Part shown: in pieces, positions 46,701-55,149 of the stretch | How positions within the stretch are numbered: position 1 is the stretch's first letter | Layout of the letters: each line of letters opens with the position of its first letter | Origin: Fulvivirga ulvae | GTDB taxonomy: Bacteria; Bacteroidota; Bacteroidia; Cytophagales; Cyclobacteriaceae | Assembly: GCF_021389975.1 (NCBI RefSeq) | Contig: NZ_CP089981.1 | Span: 6,473,501 to 6,537,500 of the forward strand | Length of the DNA: 64,000 nt | Reading direction: 5' to 3' | Notes under the pieces: generated by a model | Databases searched by the model: none | Seen by the model: the letters and a program-made list of their open reading frames with translations, nothing else | Told to the model about the DNA's origin: nothing | Translations under genes and position numbers: made by a program

Positions 46701-49700
46701 TATCTCCTTTCCTGATTTCTTCGCAAGCCTGATGTATGGCGGTAAGTGATGAAGAACACATGGTATCCAGGGCAATACTGGGGCCATGCAGGTCTAAGAA
46801 ATAAGATACCCTGTTCGCTATGGAAGCATAAGACGAACCCGGCACTATAGCATTGCCGGCCAACATAGCTTCAGCGCCATAAAGCTGGTACTGGCCATAC
46901 ATGACGCCTACATAAACACCAACGCGTCCCATAGCCGATATGCCCTTTTTGCTATATCCTGCATCTTCAATAGTCTGCCAGGCTGCTTCTATGAACAGAC
47001 GCTCCTGAGGGTCTATTAATTCGGCCTCTTTAGGAGATATATTGAAAAATAAAGGATCGAATTTATCTACATCGGAAATAAATCCTCCCCATTTGCTGTA
47101 GGTTTTGCCAGCCTGATTGCGTTTAGGGTCAAAGAAACGTTTGGTGTCCCAGCGATCTTCAGGTATTTCGGTTATACAGTCTTTGCCATTCTTCAGGTTT
47201 TCCCAAAACTCATCCAAATTCTCCGATAATGGATACTTACCACTCAAACCAACTATAGCTACTTCCCTTGCCTTAACGTTGGTTTCATTCCCGTTGAAGC
47301 GGTTGCGGGAAGCCAGCGTGGGTATCACCGGTTGCTTTTTAGCAGCCGCCTGAGGAGCTACTACCGGAGCAGGAGCCACTGTGTTGCCTCCAACCTTCTC
47401 CAAAATGATCTGAGGATAGGATTTAGCAAGGAAGCCAGCCAGACTTTTAATGGTCTGATACTCGAAAAACAGTGTCTTGGAAAGTGATCCAAAGGTTTCT
47501 TCAAGCATGCTGGTCAGCTTCATGGCCAGTATGGAGTCTATACCATAGTTCTCCAAAGGTGCCTTGGCATCAAGCTGGCTGACCGGTATCTTCAGGACTT
47601 CTGCAAATTCCTTGCGCAGATAGGCTGCCGTTTTATCCAGCAGATTGCTGGCTTCTGCCTGAACGGCAGGAGTCGTCTCAGCGTTAATTGCACTTGGCGC
47701 CGGAGTGGCTTCTTCATGATTGATTTTGTCAATGTGAAGGATGCGGCGCATTTTCTTCAGGTCTCCTTCCATCACCAGCATTTGACTGCTCTGCAATGCC
47801 AGGCTACTGTAAAGTGCCGCTACGCCGGAAGAGGCCTGCAATGGCCGGATGCCTGTAGCCTGCTCCAGCATGTCTATGTTTTCCTGATCAATACTTAGAT
47901 GACCATCTTTCCACAATGGCCAGTTGATAGAAAGTGTTTGCCCATGCCTTACCTTTTGCTCTGCCAACTGGTTACGGTAAGCTGCGAACTGATCCATAAA
48001 GGCATTAGCCGCGGCATAGTCTGCCTGCCCCACATTACCCATAGCGCCGGATAGTGAGGAGAAAAGGACCATGAAATCAAGTTCGACGTCTTTGCTGGCT
48101 TCATCAAGATTAACCGTACCCATCACTTTAGGCGCCAGTACCATGCGAACTTCCTCGCTCGTTTTCTTCAGAATAAAGCTATCTGAGATCATTCCGGCAC
48201 TGTGAATGATGCCGTTAAGCTGTTTGTGTTCTTTTTTAATCTCAGTGACCAATGTTTTTACCTGATCCGGGTTATTGAGATCAAGCTTTTTATACGCTAC
48301 CTGACCATATTCCACAGACAGAGCGGTTAGCATCTCCTGCTTTTCTTTAGTCAGTTCAGAGCGACCCGTGAGTATTACCTTTGCCTCCTGAGTGTGCTTC
48401 AAAATTTCTTCAGCAAACAAGATTCCCAAAGCACCCAGACCGCCGGTGATCAGATATACACCATTATCTTTAAGTACCGTTTTCGGTTCTGCTTGGCTTA
48501 CTGATACTTCCTCCCATTGCAGAACGTGAGCAGTATCTCCCTGATATTTAATGAAAGACGCTTCCGGCCTGTGCTGTACTTTATGAAGCTGCTCCGCAAG
48601 TTCCTCTGCTTTGATATCAGACTTTGTCAGTATAACCTGACCTAATAGTTTAGGATTTTCCTGAGCTGCCGTTTTAAGCAATCCTGAAAGTCCTGCAAAC
48701 AACGTCTGATCTTTGTAATCAGGTACCACCACCTGAATCAGGACTTTCCCTTCAGGTTTATTTTTTATAATATTTTGTATTTGCTCAAATACGGCCACAA
48801 CATACTCGCTGTAACGGGCTGCTATGTTCCCTTTAGAAACTTTGAGCTGTAAGCAATGACTGTTATTCGTCAAACGCTCAAGCTCTCCGGCCTGGATAGC
48901 TGACAATTCGCAAAGTATGACGTGCTTTTGCTCAAATGCCGACTGTGATACTGGCAACTGCATGTCGCTGGATACCCAGACCGGCTTAGCCATTAAAGTG
49001 CCTCTTCCTTTATTTTGGGCATCAACAGCATCTACATTCAGTTGTCTGGACGACAGTCCTCTCATTTGGACACATACATTGCCTTCCTGATCACACAGGT
49101 CAATATCCAGCCTGGTGATGGTATCTGTAGGCTGGCTTCCTTTGGCATAGCGAACCCATGCATACATGTTTTCAGTCGCCGGAGCTATGATACGGATAGT
49201 GTCTAACGCAAAAGGGACTGAGGGCTGTGAAGGAAGTGTCGTAAGGTCTTCTAACAAACCAAAAGCTGATTGCAATGCACTATCCATCAGGCTGGGGTGC
49301 AACATGTAATCGTGCTGGTCTGACGCTACCGCTTTAGGCAACTTCAATTGTCCCAATAGCTGTCTTTCCCCCTGATAAAGCACTTTGATCCCCTGATAGG
49401 CAGGCCCATAGTTCAGACCCATAGAGGTAAAGAGCGGGTATAAGTTCTCTGCCTCAATTTTGCCTCTGGTCAATTGGCTTTTGAGCTCAGTAATATCCAG
49501 CGTCTGGCCTTCGGCATGGCTGGAAAATCTGGCTACTCCCTGGCAATGAACAACTTCCTGCTCATTGTCCCAACTGGAGATTTCAAAATTTATTTGTTCC
49601 CCTCCTTTTACAAAAAGGGCTATATCTACCTGCCTGTGTTCCTCTACCACTAAGGGTTGTGCCCAAGCGGTATTGTGCAATTCCAGCACTCCCGAACCCG

Positions 49701-52700
49701 GCTCAACGCCCGCTGCTCTTTCCACAGCCACTCGTGCCATTTCGAGGTAGGCCACTGCCGGCAGTATTTTAGCCGAATGTTCATTGCTGATTTTAACCTG
49801 ATGGTCTGACAGGAAAAATTCCGCGCCACTAAAAGTGGAGCTATAGCTTTGCCTGCTAAAATCCGACGTGTTGCTATGCAGCAAAGGGTGAAGTGCAGAA
49901 GTCAGCTTTCCATTGACAACCCCCTGTCCGTTGTTCTGGATATCGATCCAATACCTGTCTCTGGCAAAAGGATATACCGGCAGACTGATGCGCTTCGGCT
50001 TATTTTCACCGTAGAATTTCGCCCAATCCAAATTCAGGCCTTTAGCCCAAAGGTCCAGAAGTTTGGACAGTTTTCTGCGTGAGATCCATTTGTCTACAGT
50101 TTGTTCAAAATCACTGTCTGAATTGAACAATGAAAGCGTATCGCTATCCTGGTCCGTTCGTCCCTGGTAGGTATCTTCAATATCCTCTTCTCCATCGATG
50201 TAGGCCTGGAGTTTTTCGATTAACTCATCTACCGAGCCGACCATTAAGCCAAGACGAACATCCATGGCCTCTCTGCCCACCTGTAGTGTATAGGCCATAG
50301 AAGCCAGGTCAATAGCTCCTACCTCTTCTTCCTGCTCTTTGGTTCTGGCATTTTGTAAGAAGTCGTAAAGATCGAGTGCTTTTTGTTTAAGCTGCTCTGG
50401 TGTTCTCGCCGACAGCGGGATGATCACTTTTGAGTCCGGGCTGGTAAATGTCACTGCCTGATTTTCCTCTGCCGGGGCAACATACTCTTCAATAATAAGG
50501 TGTGCATTGGCACCCCCTGCTCCGAATGATGACAAACCGGCCAAACGAGGCACGCTAACACCATCAATCACTGGTTGCTCCCAGGGCTTCAGGGTTTGGT
50601 TGACAACAAACGGGGTCTTGTCAAAATCTATATTGGGATTTAATTTTTTCGAATGTAATGAGGGTACAATACGCTTGTGCTTAAGCTGCAACAATACTTT
50701 GGTCAGACCTGCAATGCCTGCTGCGGATTCGCAATGACCAATATTGGACTTGGCTGACCCTAACTGGCAGAAGCCAACATCCGATGTTTTGCGCTGGAAC
50801 GCCTGGCTCAGTGCAGCAATCTCAATCGGATCGCCCAACTTGGTTCCTGTTCCATGGGCTTCAATATAACTAACGTGACGAGGATCTGTGTGGGTTGCTT
50901 CCAACACATGGCTGATGAGGTTGGCCTGCGCCTGTGGGTTAGGCACACTGTATCCGTTGGTCTTGCCGCCGTGGTTAAGGGCGCTGCCTTTGATCACTCC
51001 ATAGATATGATCGCCATCACGGACAGCCTCTGAAAGTCTTTTCAGTACCACTACGCCTACCCCTTCACCTGGGATGTAGCCCTCTCCTCCTTCTCCAAAA
51101 CTCTGGCAATGCCCATCACTGGAGATGTATTGTCCTGAGCTGATCACCAGGTATTTATTCGGGTGGATGCTTACATTAACACCTCCGGCAATTCCCAGAC
51201 TAGTCCTTCCTTCTTTCAGGTCCTGACAAGCGAGGTGGATGGCGGTTAATGATGACGAGCACATAGAGTCTACTGTCATGCTCGGTCCGTGCAGGTTCAG
51301 CACATAAGACACCCTGTTGGCAATACTGGCATAGCTTCCCGGAACGCCCATTCTTTTCCCGCTCTTGCTGGCTTCAATGCCGAAAAGCTGGTATTCACTA
51401 TACATGACTCCGGCATAAACACCAACCTGCCCGGCCATGCCAAAGTCATGTGGCATTTGCAGACTGGTTTTGGTGTATCCGGCATCTTCCATAGCCATCC
51501 AGGCGTGTTGTAAAAACAACCTTTCCTGAGGGTCAAGGATTTCTGCTTCCAGCGGTGATATGTTGAAGAACAAAGGGTCAAATTCATCAACGCCTTCGAT
51601 AAAACCACCCCACTTGCTGTAGTGATGGCCGCCTTTGCTGCGATCTTCACTGTAATATTCCCGCCAGTCCCAGCGGTCTTTGGGTACTTCTATGATGCAG
51701 TCCTTTCCATCGCGCAGGTTGTTCCAGTATGCTTCGATGTTAACGGACTCAGGATAGCGCCCGCTCAAGCCGATAATGGCGATCGGATCGGTATCCACTT
51801 TTCGTGAGTTATCCGCCCCGACTTCGATATGACGCTGACGTCTGATTGATCTGGCTTGTAATGTTTGAGCCTGAGTTTTGACAGGGGTTTCTTCGGATTT
51901 TTCAGCCGCTTTGATTTCACTGTTTTTGGTTGAAACAAAGAGTGAAGCCAGTTTAGCCGAATGAGATTTGATGAAGTAATCTGTAAGCTCTCGTATGGTC
52001 TGATACTCAAAAAAGAGCGTTTTAGGCAACGAACCAAATGTTTTCTCCAATTGGTTGGTCAGGTTCATGGCCAGAATAGAGTCGATACCATATTTCTCCA
52101 AAGGAGCATGTGGGTCGATCTTGTGTGCAGGGAGCTTAAATAACTCTGAGAGCTGCTTTTTGATGTAGTCCTGGGTTTTCTCCTCAAGGCTTCCGGCATC
52201 CATTTCAACCATCGGCTCATTCCCTTCGGTATCAGCTGGGCCGGCAGGCGTATTGATAATCTTTTCAGCAAAAAGGGCCTGGTGCAGTTGTTGCAAATCT
52301 CCTTCCATCACCAGCAGTTGGCTCTGAGGCAATTCCAGACTCCTGTAGAAGGTACTCAGGCCAGTTTCTGTACGCATGGGACTCATGCCCGTGCTCTGAC
52401 GAAGAATTTCTTCTTTTGAGGCATCTATCTTCATGCCTCCATCCTGCCATAGCGGCCAGTTGATGGATATAGTTCTGCCTGTTCGCTCCCCGGCATCTGC
52501 TAAGTGATTGCGATAAGCGGCAAAATGGTCCATGAAGCTGTTGGCAGTAGCATAGTCGGCCTGACCGCTATTGCCTGTCATAGATGATATAGATGAGAAC
52601 AGAACCATGAAGTCCAGGTCAATGTCTTGGGTGGCTTCATCCAGGTTATAGGCGCCAGTAACTTTTGGGGCAAGTACCTCACTAAATTCTTTGGAGGTTT

Positions 52701-54567
52701 TCTTTAGTATGAAGTTATCGGCCACCATTCCGGCGCTGTGGATGATGCCGCGAAGTTGTCCGTGTGCTTTCTTAAGGGCAGCAATGGTTTGCTTTACTGC
52801 TTTCAGGTCAGTAACATCCAACTGCTGATAGGTGACCTGACCTTCGGCGGCTCCAAATTCTTTGATTCCGGCTTGTCTCTCCTGCGTTAATGCTGATCTG
52901 CCGGTTAGTATAATTTTAGCATTTTGGGTCTGTTGCAGGATCTCTCTGACAAATATTTTACCCAGACCTCCCAAGCCGGCAGTGATCAGGTATACGCCGT
53001 TGTCCTTAAAGGCTATTCTCGATGCTTTGTGGGCTATTTCCTCCCAACCCAGAACGTTGCGCGTGTCTTCTTCGTATTTGACGATGGCATCCTTTGGTCT
53101 GCCGGCGCTTTCTTTCAATTGTACTGCCAACGCTTCTGCCTCCACCCTGGGAGAGGTAAGGATAACCTGTCCGATCAATTGAGGGTTTTCCAGCGCTGCT
53201 GTTTTCAATAAACCGGAAAGTCCTGAAAAAATGACTTTATCCTGTTCATTGGTGGTAACTACCTGAATAAGTACTTTCTCAGCAGGTTTATCTGCTAATA
53301 TGGTTTTTACCTGCTCAAAGCAGGCCAGTGCATATTCATTGAACCGCTCAGCAATATTTTTGGTCTGCTTCGCCTCCAGATGCACAACTTTGGTTTGTGT
53401 TAGTATGTCCTCCAGTTGCTTTTCCTTCACTTCCGGCATCTCACACATGAGAACGTATCGATGTGAATAGTTTACTCCTGCATCGTCTGATGCACTAACC
53501 TCAGTGGAATGCCAGGCAGGAGCCGCAAGTATGGAGCCTTTTCCTTTTCTGGGTTCACCGGCTACCGCAATGTCTGTGTGAAGTATGCGGGAAGAAAATC
53601 CTCTCATCTGCACGGCTACGGTACCGTCTTTATAGCAAAGGTCTATATCCAGCTTGATGACTTTGTCATTGGGCTTGTTTCCTTCGGCATATCTCACCCA
53701 GGCAAACATCTCTGATTTACAAGCCTCGTAGACCTTCAGCGACTCGAGTGCAAAAGGTAACGAGGGCTGATCAGGTATTTGATCGAGGCCACCAAATAAG
53801 CCTATGGATGCCTGCAAGGCGCTGTCCATCATGCCTGGGTGGAGCACAAAATCTTCTGTGCCGGAGCTGTTCAGTCCGGGGAGGTTCAATTTCACCAGCA
53901 ATTGGCCGCTGCCCTGGTAAATTGTTTTTATTGCCTGATGGGTAGGGCCATAATTTAACCCCAGCTTAGAATAGGCAGTATAAACTGGTCCTGATTCCAG
54001 TTTACCGGACTGCATTTGTGTTTTGAGCTTATCGAGATCAAGCTTAACTGCAGCGGGTTTGTTGATCAAAATGGCCTGTCCCTGGCAATGGATCGTTTCG
54101 TTGATATCCCCGTTTTCAACCACCTCAGTACTGTAGACTTCATATTGTATCTGGCCGTTGTCTATTTCTTTTTCGTCTGCAAACAGTGCGATGGTGACTT
54201 CTTTTGCCTCTCCGACGATTACGGGTTGGGCCCAGATGATATTGCGTAGTTCTATCGCTGATCCTTGTTGGGCAGGCATGGCTTTTTTGAAAGCTGTTCT
54301 GGCCATTTCGAGGTAGGCCACTCCGGGTAGCACCTTTTGTCCTTTGACTTCGTGGTCTTTCAGGAAAAACTCATTACCGGTAAAGGTAGAAGTAAAGCTC
54401 TGCTGGCTGAGGTCTGAGGTATTGGTGTGCAGCAAAGGGTGTATGACCGCAGGTTTGCCATTGGAGGCTGACCGGTGGCTGAATTGCCTGATCAGGTCCA
54501 ATGCATTGGCTTTTGATAGTCTCTTGCTCTTCAACTCTAAAACTACATATTCTATGAAATCAATCAT
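40735..54567 (-). CDS. Trans-AT polyketide synthase: DH-KR-ACP-KS-DH-KR-ACP-KS-KR-ACP-KS-DH
   Basis: The protein has 4610 residues and no AT domain. Residues 1-30 form a docking-type helix pair. DH1 starts at about 43 (H72 in HEVKGQKVLPG, D248), followed by KR1 (Y672) and ACP1 (S830 in GIDSI). KS1 is at about 927-1362 (C1103 in SMCSSS, both histidines present). DH2 is at about 1559-1850, with H1589 but an altered HxxxGxxxxP motif containing extra residues. KR2 (GQADYAAAN), ACP2, KS2 (TMCSSS), KR3 (GQCDYAYGN) and ACP3 follow. KS3 (TACSSSS, about 3695-4130) and DH3 (H4339, D4505) complete it. The chain ends about 25 residues after the DH3 fold, with no ACP or thioesterase. KR1-3 keep an Asp at the LDD position, suggesting D-configured alcohols. 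Gene boundaries are firm. Confidence 0.95.
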   Translation of the reverse strand: MIDFIEYVVLELKSKRLSKANALDLIRQFSHRSASNGKPAVIHPLLHTNTSDLSQQSFTSTFTGNEFFLKDHEVKGQKVLPGVAYLEMARTAFKKAMPAQQGSAIELRNIIWAQPVIVGEAKEVTIALFADEKEIDNGQIQYEVYSTEVVENGDINETIHCQGQAILINKPAAVKLDLDKLKTQMQSGKLESGPVYTAYSKLGLNYGPTHQAIKTIYQGSGQLLVKLNLPGLNSSGTEDFVLHPGMMDSALQASIGLFGGLDQIPDQPSLPFALESLKVYEACKSEMFAWVRYAEGNKPNDKVIKLDIDLCYKDGTVAVQMRGFSSRILHTDIAVAGEPRKGKGSILAAPAWHSTEVSASDDAGVNYSHRYVLMCEMPEVKEKQLEDILTQTKVVHLEAKQTKNIAERFNEYALACFEQVKTILADKPAEKVLIQVVTTNEQDKVIFSGLSGLLKTAALENPQLIGQVILTSPRVEAEALAVQLKESAGRPKDAIVKYEEDTRNVLGWEEIAHKASRIAFKDNGVYLITAGLGGLGKIFVREILQQTQNAKIILTGRSALTQERQAGIKEFGAAEGQVTYQQLDVTDLKAVKQTIAALKKAHGQLRGIIHSAGMVADNFILKKTSKEFSEVLAPKVTGAYNLDEATQDIDLDFMVLFSSISSMTGNSGQADYATANSFMDHFAAYRNHLADAGERTGRTISINWPLWQDGGMKIDASKEEILRQSTGMSPMRTETGLSTFYRSLELPQSQLLVMEGDLQQLHQALFAEKIINTPAGPADTEGNEPMVEMDAGSLEEKTQDYIKKQLSELFKLPAHKIDPHAPLEKYGIDSILAMNLTNQLEKTFGSLPKTLFFEYQTIRELTDYFIKSHSAKLASLFVSTKNSEIKAAEKSEETPVKTQAQTLQARSIRRQRHIEVGADNSRKVDTDPIAIIGLSGRYPESVNIEAYWNNLRDGKDCIIEVPKDRWDWREYYSEDRSKGGHHYSKWGGFIEGVDEFDPLFFNISPLEAEILDPQERLFLQHAWMAMEDAGYTKTSLQMPHDFGMAGQVGVYAGVMYSEYQLFGIEASKSGKRMGVPGSYASIANRVSYVLNLHGPSMTVDSMCSSSLTAIHLACQDLKEGRTSLGIAGGVNVSIHPNKYLVISSGQYISSDGHCQSFGEGGEGYIPGEGVGVVVLKRLSEAVRDGDHIYGVIKGSALNHGGKTNGYSVPNPQAQANLISHVLEATHTDPRHVSYIEAHGTGTKLGDPIEIAALSQAFQRKTSDVGFCQLGSAKSNIGHCESAAGIAGLTKVLLQLKHKRIVPSLHSKKLNPNIDFDKTPFVVNQTLKPWEQPVIDGVSVPRLAGLSSFGAGGANAHLIIEEYVAPAEENQAVTFTSPDSKVIIPLSARTPEQLKQKALDLYDFLQNARTKEQEEEVGAIDLASMAYTLQVGREAMDVRLGLMVGSVDELIEKLQAYIDGEEDIEDTYQGRTDQDSDTLSLFNSDSDFEQTVDKWISRRKLSKLLDLWAKGLNLDWAKFYGENKPKRISLPVYPFARDRYWIDIQNNGQGVVNGKLTSALHPLLHSNTSDFSRQSYSSTFSGAEFFLSDHQVKISNEHSAKILPAVAYLEMARVAVERAAGVEPGSGVLELHNTAWAQPLVVEEHRQVDIALFVKGGEQINFEISSWDNEQEVVHCQGVARFSSHAEGQTLDITELKSQLTRGKIEAENLYPLFTSMGLNYGPAYQGIKVLYQGERQLLGQLKLPKAVASDQHDYMLHPSLMDSALQSAFGLLEDLTTLPSQPSVPFALDTIRIIAPATENMYAWVRYAKGSQPTDTITRLDIDLCDQEGNVCVQMRGLSSRQLNVDAVDAQNKGRGTLMAKPVWVSSDMQLPVSQSAFEQKHVILCELSAIQAGELERLTNNSHCLQLKVSKGNIAARYSEYVVAVFEQIQNIIKNKPEGKVLIQVVVPDYKDQTLFAGLSGLLKTAAQENPKLLGQVILTKSDIKAEELAEQLHKVQHRPEASFIKYQGDTAHVLQWEEVSVSQAEPKTVLKDNGVYLITGGLGALGILFAEEILKHTQEAKVILTGRSELTKEKQEMLTALSVEYGQVAYKKLDLNNPDQVKTLVTEIKKEHKQLNGIIHSAGMISDSFILKKTSEEVRMVLAPKVMGTVNLDEASKDVELDFMVLFSSLSGAMGNVGQADYAAANAFMDQFAAYRNQLAEQKVRHGQTLSINWPLWKDGHLSIDQENIDMLEQATGIRPLQASSGVAALYSSLALQSSQMLVMEGDLKKMRRILHIDKINHEEATPAPSAINAETTPAVQAEASNLLDKTAAYLRKEFAEVLKIPVSQLDAKAPLENYGIDSILAMKLTSMLEETFGSLSKTLFFEYQTIKSLAGFLAKSYPQIILEKVGGNTVAPAPVVAPQAAAKKQPVIPTLASRNRFNGNETNVKAREVAIVGLSGKYPLSENLDEFWENLKNGKDCITEIPEDRWDTKRFFDPKRNQAGKTYSKWGGFISDVDKFDPLFFNISPKEAELIDPQERLFIEAAWQTIEDAGYSKKGISAMGRVGVYVGVMYGQYQLYGAEAMLAGNAIVPGSSYASIANRVSYFLDLHGPSIALDTMCSSSLTAIHQACEEIRKGDIEAAIAGGVNVSIHPHKYLVLSQGNFAASDGRCRSFGDGGDGYVAGEGVGAVLLKSLDKAIEDGDHIYGVIKSSVINHGGKTNGYSVPNPVAQGDLIIESLKKANIDPATLSYIETHGTGTALGDPIEITGLNKAFEEANGKKQFCPIGSVKSNIGHLESAAGIAAVTKVLLQLKHQQLVPSLHAETLNPNINFGESPFYVQRELADWDQPDGFPRRAGISSFGAGGSNAHLIIEEYNTAATQANEPENSIPQAFVLSSKDQNGLLKYAEKMLAFLVKNKKTSLTDIVYTAQVGRTPMNERLVIIVASTQELEEKLRQWLTVQQETGSKKSINELEGTYHGNIKSAPSDATALLEGEEGRAYLKVIMETRNLEKLAKLWISGADIDWSLFYPHAQPKRVSLPTYPFAKEQYWIKTPAFSLSTDQFVVQEIDTDGEPEEEKKRRLHYQPHWVEQTLSISEEETPEKSPILMLNATDELLEAIQKEYGQDKPVIFIKSGKSFQEVEPSVYALDLQQEDHFKQLIESLAKKDQLPYRVVHQTLNTGSLEKTDEVTRQLNHGIVALFNLCKALMAQKHQVPVQILSIFNSQDVAAPFSAALGGFFKTLTLENPHYHGKTIEVQRGEDVSVPTEEKARIIVDEFNDGNWKKNEVRYKFREEKQGYTRYVRELAQYVRIEGIKDKLPLKQNGVYIVSGGLGGLGLVFSEYLVKNYQCNLVIFGRSELKAAQEAKLERLRAYGTEILYLQADASSLEDMEDVVKTAKGRFSQVNGVLHSAGVNIDSFILRKSREEMDKVLAPKIYGTINLDLATREEDLDVFILFSSIAGVMGNVGQCDYAYGNHFLDSFAENRESLVKAQKRTGKTLSVNWTYWEEGGMHIADEEVAMIEQQAGLCPLPVQEGIQYLEEFLMSDLAQGVPLYGFSSRIKPYIGHMVTEVEKSKPAPAKVMDAEELLEKTEAYLKALIGEEINLEPGRIDPTEPFETFGIDSIMISKLNANLERDLGALPKTLFYEYSTIEELAAYMVADEKEALISFMGLDHDVEEEAQETTRYEEKVHVVEHHRIEIREEAPLPTRYEDTEPIAIIGVHGSYPQSEDLNKYWENLKKGKDLTDVVPASRWDSEAYYHDDPEKAREGKIYCKWGGFINDVDKFDPEFFNITPDEARIMDPQERLFLQSVWSSIEDAGYTKESLKKKHAKAKSANVGVFVGVTTNTYNLLAAEEWSNGNTTPSAHPWSIANRVSYLLDFNGPSMPVDTACSSSSVAIHLACESLRKQECQVAVAGGVNLYLHPSKYHSFCKNRMISRTGKCFSYGAGDDGFVPGEGVGSVLLKPLSKAIADNDQIYAVVSASAYDHSGRSNGYSAPNPNAQANLIEQTLRKANVNPETISYIEGHGTGTQLGDSLEIVAMTNAFRKQTGKKQFAPVGSVKANIGHPESAAGIAGVAKVLLQMKHCQLVPTINSEEVNPNIEFKESPFYLQHQLSPWDPAPGAPRRALINSFGAGGVNACLILEEYKKPKPMQHNQEKIPQLVVLSAKDNERLQEYADRLLTFAGNEKHVSLADLSFTLQVGREAMPERLAVVAADRAELIDRLKTWRKQKTADHVYQATIDPRKGRKRAPDRGEEIRGLFEAGELDQLAQIWISGVDVDWEGLYAESKPGRISLPTYPFARQRHWVTDQPTGRKQKAEPQQAQLHPLVSHNSSTLREISFSSLLSDSEFYAMDHQVNGEKIFPGSGFIEMANISGNLAGEQKVSKIKDIVWAHPLSFRNGAQFVQTSLKPNGSGTEFRITSLDDENERILHSEGRLYFQNGHAASIENISVQQLKAQCSGPQDGAYYYDIFSQVGFNYGSAFQTIQEFYVNGSFALSKLKLADHLKADFDRFILHPSIMDGALQTVAGLVGQMDAAVPHVPFAIDEIEIFRSLPHTCYAYVEQVNAEGHAHANIKKFNIKIINEAGDVLASIKNFYVRAFSPAGVVQGELPDDLAVEADDTFSTV

Positions 54568-54654
54568 TTCGGTACTATCTATGAGGTTGTTGGTTAGTTA
54601 ATCGTTGCTTTGTTTCTGGTCTGCGCGTTGGCGCTCTTGCCAGAGGTTGCTTAT

Positions 54655-54807
54655 GTGTGCCAAAAGGGGTTGCTGTCTATGGTTAGGTTTTCCTATGGCA
54701 CATTTTTTCTTGTTTGTTTATTCCCTGGGCTTATACTACGCTGTCGCTGAAGCTTTAGCATAGGCGCCCAGGGCTACAAAGATTTGACCCTTACAGGGTC
54801 GGGGTTA
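54655..54807 (+). repeat. Direct repeat, left copy
   Basis: About 150 bp starting GTGTGCCAAAAGGG are repeated at 54985-55135. The unit holds three hairpins: CCCTGGGC/GCCCAGGG enclosing GCTGAAGC/GCTTTAGC, and GACCC...GGGTC. It lies between the two main PKS-region genes and flanks structured repeat copy E. Confidence 0.85.
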
Positions 54808-54849
54808 TGGTTATTTGTCTCATTATTGAACGTATCACTATAGCAAACT

Positions 54850-54960
54850 GAACTAAATCGCGGCTTTACTAAACTTCCGTAAGTTTGGTAAAGCTTAACT
54901 GCTCCCATGCACTGGCAGAGGTAATAAGCTCCAGACAGTGGTTTACTTTCTGTGTGCATG
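54850..54960 (+). repeat. Dispersed structured repeat, copy E
   Basis: It has the same opening box and 13-pair hairpin as the copies at 16268 and 32790. The second stem here is CATGCAC (54906-54912) with GTGCATG (54954-54960), unrelated in bases to the GAGCCCTG/CAGGGCTC stem of the tandem copies but at the matching place. It sits between the two direct repeats. Confidence 0.85.
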
Positions 54961-54984
54961 ATCTCTCTAGCCTGAGAACTGCTT

Positions 54985-55135
54985 GTGTGCCAAAAGGGAT
55001 CGCTTTCTATGATTAGGCTTTCCTATGGCACATTTTTTCTTGTTTGTTTATTTCCTGGGCTTGTACTACGCTGTCGCTGAAGCTTTAGCGTAGGCGCCCC
55101 GGGATACAAAGATCTGACCCTTCAGGGTCGGGATT
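54985..55135 (+). repeat. Direct repeat, right copy
   Basis: This is the right-hand copy of the 54655-54807 unit, with scattered substitutions. In the main hairpin, a change on one side leaves a G-U pair rather than a mismatch, suggesting the structure matters. Confidence 0.85.
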
Positions 55136-55149
55136 AAAGTTCATTCACT

